Both the position numbers and the translations under genes were made by a program. The notes beneath the pieces are model-generated. The model was not told the origin of the DNA. It did not search any database and saw nothing but the letters and a program-made list of their open reading frames with translations. This document shows, piece after piece, positions 56,473-64,000 of a DNA stretch of 64,000 nt; positions within the stretch are counted from its first letter, which is position 1; every line of letters begins with the position of its first letter. Source of the stretch: Teratosphaeria epicoccoides (taxonomy: Eukaryota > Ascomycota > Dothideomycetes > Mycosphaerellales > Teratosphaeriaceae); NCBI GenBank assembly GCA_021401465.1, contig JADDMT010000009.1, positions 248,001-312,000 of the forward strand, read 5' to 3'.

Positions 56473-57642
56473 GGTGGAGATGTTGCTGGATGTTCTCTTG
56501 AGTCCTTGAGTGTCTGCGTGTGATTGAATGGTTTCGTCTACATTCTTATTGTGTGCTCGATGGTTACATGTCACGCGCGTAGGTGCCAGCTTTGGCAGGT
56601 GCGCAGGTCGCTCGGACTAATCATTATCCGGCCTTTCACATGTGTTTTCCAGTCGCGACTTCCTAGCACCGATGACTTCTAAGTTCTCAGTCGTTATCAC
56701 GTAGTGAACAGCTGACTTGGCTTGCACACGACTGGAGATATCACGCGAATCATGTGTCCTTCACGTGTCCGTGAATCTGCCGACCGAACTACGAGGACAA
56801 ATAATGACAAGGCAGGACTCCAGGCAAGCATCGCCTTGTCATGCACGCCACGACGGAGCATCCTGGCTGGGCACGTCGCATCAATGATCGGCCGAGAGAG
56901 TCGGTCTCGTGTCGGCGTTTGCAGATGGGAAGTCGCGTCCCTCAGCTTTTAAGCTTAAAGTATCGAGGGAAAGAGCGAGGGGCGTTTGCGCTTGACGAGC
57001 CTGTGACGCTGTGACGAGCCTCTGAGCCTCTGACATTTCTGCCCGCTGTCGCACGGATTTAGGGCTTCGAAGCACACAAGCATTCCACTTGGTTCATTAG
57101 ACTTCGATGCGATCTGTCTGGCCCGTTCCCTCGGAGACGATTGATTGATTATCAACAGAGCCCACCCTGGTCCCTCGCTTCCCACTCTTGGCTTCCCTCA
57201 TCGTCAACTAATCATTCATCATTGTATCATCAATTCTTGTTGCGTTGCGGGGTGGTGGGACTGCCCCACTCGCAGCACATCATCCGCCGGCACCTGCAGT
57301 CCTCCCGATGCACCGGCGCCGACTTGCTCGGACCGTCGCCACGAGGACGCTGGTCATCGCTCGCTTACCCACCGGCCCCACCTTCATGTTGCTGCTGAGA
57401 CGCATCTGGAGTAGGACAGTCCGTCGTCTTCACGCCAAGACTTTCACTTTCAACCCCATCTCTTCCGTTGTTGCATGATTCAGCCAGTGTGAATCCCCAC
57501 GAACGCGTTCCAGAAGAAGTTGGACCGCCGACTTTCGCTTCAATGTCAGGCCCAGCTCAATGACATAACCCTCCTGCTGCCGTCCAGCGCGCGACTGCAT
57601 CCGAGCACAGCAAGCATTACGCCACCGCTCCACCTCTCCATC
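56473..57642. promoter_or_regulatory. Divergent upstream region (TPT1 / Zn2Cys6 factor gene)
   Basis: These 1.17 kb lie between two outward-facing genes. No coding exon with a usable start and splice site was found; several short frames are open. It probably contains both promoters and a long 5' UTR for the transcription factor. Confidence 0.4.
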
Positions 57643-60600
57643 ATGTCGCATCCTTCGCCGGACGACTACGGTGAGCATCTGACGGATGGAGAGGCGTCGA
57701 ACGACGAAGAGGAGCTGGACTCGAAACAGAGTCAAGATGCTTCACAGACATCGCCCTCGGCATCGAATGCAACCGGCAGCAAGGCGCCCGTCGTGAAACC
57801 TCTCCATCTCCAGAAGCGTCGCAGAGTGACCCGAGCATGCGATGAGTGCCGCCGCAAGAAGATCAAGTGTGATGGAAAGCAGCCATGCACGCACTGTACC
57901 GTGTACAGTTATGGTGCGCCAAGCCGACGGCAACTGTGGTGAGGTCGCCCGCTAACAAGGACCTTCGCTAGACTGCACCTACGACCAACCGTCCAACCGC
58001 CGACGCAACCCAGCACCACAATACGTCGAAAATCTTGAGCACAGAGTGCATCGTGCCGAGACGCTGCTTCACATTCTGATCCCAAATCTCGACCTGAACG
58101 ATCCGGGGATCGATGCTGCAGTGGCGCAAGGTTGGATCCCTGGTGCGCCTGGTCGAGGCGACCCGGTGTCTGGAGGACAAGCTGTGCAATTGCCTCAACG
58201 AGCTCAAACCCACCACCACCAGCAGCAGCAGCAGCAGCAGCAGCCAGTCACAACCAGTCAAAATGGACAGACTCTGCCCAATGTGCAACAGGGGTCGGAG
58301 ACGAACTTACAGTCAATGGTTCGGGCGGTGGCGCAAATGGACATGGACGAACAGGGTCACTGGGACTATCACGGCCACTCCTCAGGCCTGAGCTTCGTTC
58401 GCCGCATGCGGGAGCAGGTGGGCTGTCTCATGGGTCCTGAAACGACAACCACACCGTTCGTCAAGAATCGCCCCATGTCCCAGCTGCTGGACTCGCCCTA
58501 CTCAGCCGCCGCGTCTCCCGCTGGTGAGAATTCGCCTGGGTCTACGGATCTGCCTCCGGTGGAATACGCTCGTCAGTATTGCAGCAGTGCTGTGGACGAT
58601 GCCGCCGCTCTTCTGCGGGTTGTGCATAAGCCCACGTTCTGGGCGTCTTTCGACCGGCTCTACGCCACATCACCGGACAACTATACCAACGACGACAACA
58701 TCTTCCTACCCCTTTTTCACAGCGCAATGGCTCTGGGCCATCTGTTCTCAAAGGACGAGCAGAGCACGCTAAATCAGCACGGCTACGAGGATGCAATCCA
58801 ACATGGCTTCGCCCATTTCAAGATCGCCCGTCAACTGATGGACATTTGCGATTGTCGAGTCCTCACATCGATCCAGGCTGTAGTAATGATGATTTTGTTC
58901 TTGCAGTCTTCAGCCAAATTGTCGCAGTGTTACGCCTATGTGGGAGTTGCGCTCCGAGCATCGCTCCGCATGGGCTTGCACCGTGCACATGTCGGCCAGT
59001 TCGATCCGCTCGAAGCTGAGACCAGGAAGCGCGTGTTCTGGGTGGTGCGCAAGATGGACATATATGTCGGTGCGATGCTTGGTCTGCCGCAAACTCTAAG
59101 TGACGATGACATCGACCAGGAACCGCCGCTGGAGGTAGACGACGAGAATGTTACGGCAACCGGCGTCGAGCCCATGCCAGAAGGCACAGTCTCATTCATG
59201 ACCGCTTTCAACTCACACACGCGCCTGGTACAGATCCTGTCCAAGGTTGTACGGAAGATATACCCAATCAAGACCCAATCAGATACACCGGATAAGTCAT
59301 ACTCGGTGCCTTTCTCCGTGATACGAGAATTGGAAAACGACCTCGAGGCCTGGAAGCAGAGTCTGCCGGTGGTGTTCAATTCGTCGACGCCGAGTGTGCA
59401 GCCGCAATACATACGGATCCAGCAATTGCTACGACTCGCTTATGCGCATGCGCAGATCATGCTGTACCGGCCTTTCCTTCATTACGTGTGCGTGGACAAG
59501 AGATTGCAAGGCGTGGAAGCACGAGCGTACGCCTGCGGAGCCTCGTACGTCAACGTGTCTCGCAACCTGATTCACATTACCAGCCATATGAAACGCGAAG
59601 GACTGCTGAATGGAGCATATTGGTTTGTCATGTATACCTCGTTCTTTGCCATCATGTCGTTGATATACTACGCCGCCGAGAACCAAGAAAACCCGACCAC
59701 GCAAGCCGTCATGAAGGACGCTTTGGAAGGCAGACAAACGCTTGCGGAGTTGGCGAAGACGAGCCTGGCTGCCGACCGCTGCACTGCCACGCTGAATAGC
59801 GTCTTTGCGCAGTTGCCAGCATGGATGCAGGAGGGTCAACAGAACCCGATGTTGTCCAGGAAGCGCCAGCACGATGCAAGCTCCACGCCGTCGCAAACAT
59901 ATCCGCCCCTGTCACGAAGCCAACCCGATGTCTCGATGCTTGCACAGGCCGCCCCGAATGTTGGCGCCAAACGCGCGAGCACCTTTCCACGAAATGCTCA
60001 ACGGACAGCCATGCCGCAAAACGCATATGCCCAGGCATGGAACGCGTCTACCACAGCATCTTTTGGAGCAGCGACACCAACAGCAAGCCTCGATCCGCAA
60101 ATGTTCGGACGCTGGAACGATCAACAGAGCGGTGCCGCGATGAGCAACGGAGTCAATGGGCTCCAAATGCCACAGAATCTGTCGACCCCTGATCTGCCGG
60201 ATCTGTCGGCGATGATGTATCCCACCGCGGACGAGCCATTTGCGTACCCCAATCAACCGCTCACTACATTTGAGAGTGACCCGCAATACTCCCGAGGCAA
60301 TAGCCTGCGGGACGCGCAGATGTACAGTGGGGCCGAGACGACGTCTGCCATGGCTGCGCCTTCCTCGCGTAGCCATGAGGACAGTCTGGAGGCCAACTAC
60401 CTGGCGCTGCCACCATATATCGACCAAAAGCAACAACCGCAGTACAGGCAACAAGGATATGGCCTCCCACATGAGGCAGTCTCGGGTTACAGCAATGGAG
60501 GTGGAATGGGGATGATGAACGCCACAAGTATGGCTAATGGCATGTCCAACGGAACGTGGTCGACGCATCAGGCGCAATCACACAACATGCCGAACATCAA

Positions 60601-60664
60601 CATCCAGGAAATCTTCGGCGGTGCTGAGTGGAACCCTGGATACACGCCTGGATTCCAGAGCTAG
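57643..60664 (+). CDS. Zn2Cys6 transcription factor (Asg1/Hal9-like)
   Basis: The CDS is join(57643..57913, 57972..60664), 987 aa. The DNA-binding zinc cluster has C-x2-C-x6-C-x5-C-x2-C-x6-C spacing (CDECRRKKIKCDGKQPC onward), and the intron splits the codon just before the last Cys. The phrase CTHCTVYSYDCTYDQPSNRRR is very close in style to Asg1/Hal9/Tbs1 factors. A linker with coiled-coil character follows, then a polyglutamine run (about 185-192), the fungal transcription factor middle domain (about 320-620; LFHSAMALGHLFS, ASLRMGLHRAH, RKRVFWVVRKMD) and a Gln/Met/Asn-rich C-terminus of about 270 residues. It is likely nuclear. Targets are unknown; related yeast factors act in stress and drug responses. 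Confidence 0.92.
58212..58245 (+). repeat. CAG repeat coding polyglutamine
   Basis: A CAC/CAG trinucleotide run inside the transcription factor exon codes a short His then Gln tract. It may vary in length between isolates. Confidence 0.8.
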
Positions 60665-61514
60665 CTGGCATAAATGACGGGGTTTGGGATATTATGTACT
60701 GTGACTAGGTGCAACAGAACAGGTATGACGGCTGGCGACCATAACGATATTGGGACGGGTGTCTGGGACGATGATGATACCCATGGACTCCAGAGTGCTT
60801 TTATTCCGCAAGCGCGTTCTGCGAGGCGTTGAACCAGGAAGGCTGATGAGGGACAGCGTAACGTACACGAGCGAGTCGATGACGAAAGGCTGTATCAGCG
60901 AATATGAATGAAGGTATCTCGACTGTTGGCCGGATTTCGAGGGTGCTCGATCCTGGTAAGGTGGCCCCTTGTTGCTCATGCTGCATATGTGCAGCTCTCA
61001 GGCGCTGGATCGTGTGGGCCGAAGATGGCCTTGCATCACTGTCATTGCAAACGTGCCAGACGGCGCTTTCACGTGCTGTGGCGTGCTCCACTCACGTGTG
61101 ACGGTGGTGTGCAGATTCACATGATCTCTCTGCTCGTTTTCACCATTTCGACCAGAGAAAATTAGACTTGACCTCCTTCAAGATTCACTTCTCTGTCGAC
61201 TTCTTGTCATCGTGGCTCTTTTGCAGCAGAGTTCTTCTTAGGAACGCCCGGCCCGACTGTCACGGTCGTTGTCAAGGTTGATTTGCAGCACGAGCGACCA
61301 GCAGCCGTCGACTCCTTGTCATCGTGGCTCCTTGGCAGCAGAGAGTTCTTCTTGAGAACCTTCGATTCAGACTGTCACGGTCGTCGTCAAGATTGATTTG
61401 CAGCACGAGCGACCAGCAACCGCGTCGGATAGAGAGTGGCGGAATCGATCTCGCTCGAATCAAACCAGGCAGACCGTGCCACTTGTCGAACGCGAACCAC
61501 AAACACCGATCGCT
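60665..61514. other. Intergenic region with 112-115 bp tandem duplication
   Basis: No gene is recognised. The right part contains the tandem duplication at 61195-61421, directly upstream of the orphan gene at 61515. Confidence 0.45.
61195..61421. repeat. Imperfect tandem duplication, two units
   Basis: Unit 1 is 61195-61306 (112 bp) and unit 2 is 61307-61421 (115 bp). Both start GTCGACT and contain CTTGTCATCGTGGCTC, GCAGCAGAG, CTGTCACGGTCG and GATTTGCAGCACGAGCGACC. They differ by scattered substitutions and a small indel, so the duplication is not recent. Confidence 0.9.
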
Positions 61515-62234
61515 ATGGACACTGCTTGCTCTCCCAGCCTCCCCAGCAAGCAGAGCGTCGCCACATCCGCATTCAACTCCAGCTCTCCGGACTCGGGCAA
61601 GTCCGATCGCACCACTTCACCGCCGCCCACAGCCGCCGGCCACGAGACATCCACCACCTCCTCGCCCACGGACCCGCCAGACCTCCGCACTGGCCGCGAG
61701 ATCGAGGAATACTTCCGCGAGCTCGAGGTCCACGGTCTCTTCTACCCTTCCTCCTGTTCTTCCAACATGCTGATGGACGACGACGTCCTGCAACTCGCGT
61801 CGCTGTTCACCATCTCGGAGATCCTGGAGCATCTGAACCGGACTCCCGGGGGCAAGACATTGGGGGCTAAAGCGGTGCACGCGAGGATCAGATTGGCTGC
61901 TGAGCGGATTGCGCGGAGGAGAGGGGTGGAGGTTGAGGCGGTGTTGAAGGGTTTGGAGAAGGCGAGGAGGGAGAGTGGTGTCGTGGCGAGGGGGAGGGCG
62001 CAGGCGAAGGCGGGCAGAGAGCTGGTGAGTGAGGGAGCTGGGGTCTTGTTTCCGGGTCTAGGCGGGCGTGGGAATCGAGGTTATAGAGCGGCGAGCCTAG
62101 GGGATGGTGCAGGAGCGGCGACGAACGTGGAGGAGGATGAAGTTGGCGAGGCCGCAGAGGCGAGCAGTCCTGAGAGCAGGCGAAGTCCTTGTTCGACCCT
62201 GCCGTCCCCAGACGCCGAGCTGCCGATGCTATAG
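61515..62234 (+). CDS. Unrecognised protein (239 aa)
   Basis: This is one ORF from the first in-frame ATG at 61515. The first 60 residues are Ser/Thr/Pro-rich and probably disordered. A central helical block (REIEEYFRELEVHGLFYPS, LQLASLFTISEILEHLNRT, AVHARIRLAAERIARRRG) looks folded, and the C-terminus is Gly/Arg- then Glu/Ser-rich. No signal peptide, membrane segment or catalytic motif was seen. The helical block may be a protein-interaction domain, but I cannot name a family. The upstream tandem duplication may affect its 5' UTR or promoter. Confidence 0.55.
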   Translation: MDTACSPSLPSKQSVATSAFNSSSPDSGKSDRTTSPPPTAAGHETSTTSSPTDPPDLRTGREIEEYFRELEVHGLFYPSSCSSNMLMDDDVLQLASLFTISEILEHLNRTPGGKTLGAKAVHARIRLAAERIARRRGVEVEAVLKGLEKARRESGVVARGRAQAKAGRELVSEGAGVLFPGLGGRGNRGYRAASLGDGAGAATNVEEDEVGEAAEASSPESRRSPCSTLPSPDAELPML

Positions 62235-62481
62235 ATAACGTTGGCGGAAGGCTGCGGCTTGACGGGAGTATCGAATTATATGGGATCCCCCGGTGTTGAG
62301 AGGTCGGGAAAATCTAGGTGCGAGGTTCATGCCGCGTGATATCTCGCACCGCGCGTGCAGATTCGAGGTGCTAATAATAAAAGAAGCCGGCAAGTATGGC
62401 TTGTTATAAGAGCGGACGTGAACACCTAGTGTTCGCTCCTCCTACTACGCTTTGTTCTTCTAAGCAGCGCATCGAACGAAG
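62235..62481. other. Short intergenic region
   Basis: It contains the promoter and 5' UTR of the secreted protein gene. No other feature is seen. Confidence 0.3.
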
Positions 62482-62850
62482 ATGAAGTTTCCAAACCTGG
62501 CCACCTACATGATCGCGTCTGCATTGTTCTACGTGGCCTCAGCAGAGGTCGTGTGCGCACGCGGCAGATATCGACCAAGTCAAACCCTTCCTTGCAAAGA
62601 GAAAGACTTCGACCGATTCCTCGATTACGTACAGAAGTACTGGGCAGACTTTGCAGAGGGCGAATACTGCGGAAATGCTGGGTGGTTCGACATTACTAAA
62701 TGCGAATTGCAGTTTATAATACGGATTCAACGACGGTTCGCCCAAGGGGTTTATCATCATACGTCTGCAGGTGGGGGAATTGACGTTTACTATGGGACAC
62801 CCAACCCGTGTGAGTATACCGGCACCAACTGCTACAACAGAGTACAGTAA
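62482..62850 (+). CDS. Small secreted cysteine-rich protein, probably truncated by TAA
   Basis: The product as it reads is 122 aa. MKFPNLATYMIASALFYVASA is a clear signal peptide with a cut expected after Ala21. The mature part has six cysteines (VVC, LPC, EYC, TKC, NPC, TNC), several aromatic residues and no known domain, which is the profile of a small secreted, effector-like protein. The reading frame stops at TAA (62848-62850), but the same frame continues for 27 more codons to TAG (62932-62934) with two further cysteines and the same composition. One C-to-T change (CAA to TAA) could have truncated a longer protein of about 150 aa. A GTGAGT at 62810-62815 might instead be an intron donor, but no fitting acceptor was found. 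Confidence 0.6.
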   Translation: MKFPNLATYMIASALFYVASAEVVCARGRYRPSQTLPCKEKDFDRFLDYVQKYWADFAEGEYCGNAGWFDITKCELQFIIRIQRRFAQGVYHHTSAGGGIDVYYGTPNPCEYTGTNCYNRVQ

Positions 62851-62934
62851 GGCAAATGTGGCGCCAGTCGATCGGTTCGGAATCTCTATCAGTACTGCTA
62901 CCGCAGTACTGATGGAAATCTGGTCACGGATTAG
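62851..62934 (+). pseudogene. In-frame extension after the TAA of the secreted protein
   Basis: It codes for 27 residues in the same frame, including two cysteines (GKC and QYC contexts), then reaches TAG. Its character matches the preceding domain rather than a UTR. Confidence 0.4.
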
Positions 62935-63445
62935 TAGCTACAGCCACAAGGGTTCGCTACATCGCAGTGTCGCCTCGGGGGGAATTTCCTGCAACCGGAG
63001 AGAGTCGACTGGATCTCGCAGAAGAGGGGCGGATGGACGAGCGAGTCAGGATTGTGGGTCGGCGAGCTTTAGGGATGGCACGGAGGCGACGGCGGAGGGC
63101 GGAGGGCAAGGTCAGCCTGGCTGTAGACGCGAGCGGTCCTGAGGGGCGGAGGGGAAGGCGGCAGATGGTGGGAACGGGCTGCTCGCGCTTCTGTGGCGTG
63201 GCTGAGTACCTGCAATCTTTGGTAGGGTGAGAGATGGATGGGCATGTAGTACAGTGTTGCGATAGTGCCTGCGAAAAGCTCTCTGGGGTATCTCAAAGCT
63301 CCAGCAATTGTCAAAAAGCATGTCTCCCGAACACCACCATATTCTAGTCCCTGTGCGGAACGCATCAAGCGCTGTATCTGCAAAAGCTCTGGACTGATTC
63401 GAGACCGATCATGTATCAATTCACAGCCAGTTCAATTCTATGTCA
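62935..63445. other. Intergenic region before the E2 gene
   Basis: Open frames here (for example 62967-63230) are Arg/Gly-rich and look like chance. It is the 3' side of two convergent genes. Confidence 0.35.
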
Positions 63446-64000
63446 TCAACCGTAACGTCTCCAGATCAGGAATATCAGCATCGCAATGACTCCGTAGATG
63501 GCCTTGTCTATCCAGGCGGGCACGTCGGCCTCTTGCCGTGGTCTCTGAGGTTGCTGCGTTTGCACTGCTGCCGCCGCAGGTGAATGTCCAACCGGTATTG
63601 ACGGTGAAGCAGCAGCCGGCGCTTGCGACACCACCGCCGCCGCAACACTGCTCTGCGCCTCCTTTCCCTGTGCCCCGGCCAACCCCACCACCTTCTCCTC
63701 TCCAGCCTTTACCTTCCCCTTCCCCAGATCCTCTCTATACGCCAGCCTCAACTCCTCCGGCACGACGTCCGCTTTCCCCTCGTCCCCCCCAGCTTCCCTA
63801 GCCGCCTCTTCCATCTCCCTCAAAATCTCCGCGTTACTCTTCCCACAAGCGGGACACCTCCACGCGCCACTCCCCCCCGCCAACCTCCTCCTCACCTCCT
63901 CACTCGCTTCCATCCCGCCCAACTGCCCGCCCGCACTCGTATCCATAAAACTCCTTATCGCCACCAACGCCGTCCGCACACCCCAAGCCGGCTGCCAGCT
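63446..64000 (-). CDS. Tail-anchored ubiquitin-conjugating enzyme E2, UBE2J type (partial)
   Basis: This is the C-terminal 184 residues of a gene that runs off the window; the catalytic Cys region lies outside. The visible start (WQPAWGVRTALVAIRSFMDT) is the end of the UBC fold, followed by a GGMEASEEVRRRLA block and WRCPACGKSNAEIL, a CxxC-containing stretch seen in the UBE2J1/Ubc6-like branch of fungi. A long Ala/Gln/Pro linker leads to a single C-terminal hydrophobic segment (AIYGVIAMLIFLIW) and a short basic end, the tail anchor that places such enzymes on the ER for ER-associated degradation. Stop is at 63446-63448. Confidence 0.85.
   Translation of the reverse strand, partial: SWQPAWGVRTALVAIRSFMDTSAGGQLGGMEASEEVRRRLAGGSGAWRCPACGKSNAEILREMEEAAREAGGDEGKADVVPEELRLAYREDLGKGKVKAGEEKVVGLAGAQGKEAQSSVAAAVVSQAPAAASPSIPVGHSPAAAAVQTQQPQRPRQEADVPAWIDKAIYGVIAMLIFLIWRRYG

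Overview
The window looks like nuclear DNA of a filamentous ascomycete, most likely a dothideomycete. That placement is inferred from the gene repertoire, from short introns (52-132 bp) with CTGAC/CTAAC branch sites and GT..AG ends, and from RIP-type decay of transposons. No tRNA, rRNA or CRISPR was seen. It has two sharply different compartments.

1-15,890 is a gene-free, AT-shifted transposon block. It holds two copies of one Ty3/Gypsy chromovirus in inverted orientation: copy A (+, 5' end cut by the window edge, ending at 6,988) and copy B (-, complete, 8,555-15,570, with 489-bp LTRs, TGTCATAAG..CTTATGACA ends and a 5-bp CTAAG target duplication). Both carry decayed gag, protease, RT, RNase H, integrase and chromodomain. 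Between the chromodomain and the 3' LTR both also carry an antisense ORF predicted to be cysteine-rich and coiled-coil. In-frame stops are mostly TAG, as expected from C-to-T mutation at CpA. About 1.6 kb of unidentified decayed DNA separates the copies; copy B sits inside that older sequence.

16,270-31,730 is a housekeeping stretch: VAC8 (vacuolar armadillo protein), an aromatic amino acid decarboxylase-like PLP enzyme, MDM10 (ERMES/SAM beta-barrel), RNR2 (ribonucleotide reductase small subunit, with MluI-box-like sites), a DUF7730-like protein, a small two-exon orphan, a 6-phosphofructo-2-kinase that has lost its phosphatase histidine, and TOM40. MDM10 and TOM40, two functionally linked mitochondrial outer-membrane beta-barrels, lie about 8.5 kb apart.

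31,730-38,290 is poorer and less conserved: a broken F-box-like gene, a multispanning membrane protein, a frameshifted RidA-family gene and an unrecognised basic-tailed protein. TTGAC/GTCAA pentamers cluster in several intergenic stretches here and near RNR2.

38,500-64,000 is again conserved: a kynurenine aminotransferase-like enzyme, a Gfd2/YDR514C-type RNase H-fold protein, AP-1 gamma-adaptin, a DUF3431-like fragment, a DUF7704 membrane protein, an F-box/WD40 SCF receptor, the vacuolar M28 protease PFF1, tRNA 2'-phosphotransferase, an Asg1/Hal9-like Zn2Cys6 transcription factor, an orphan, a secreted cysteine-rich protein cut by an in-frame TAA, and the 3' part of a tail-anchored UBE2J-type E2. 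Most genes are independent housekeeping loci. I see no biosynthetic cluster or defence island; the least explained structure is the antisense ORF of the retrotransposon.
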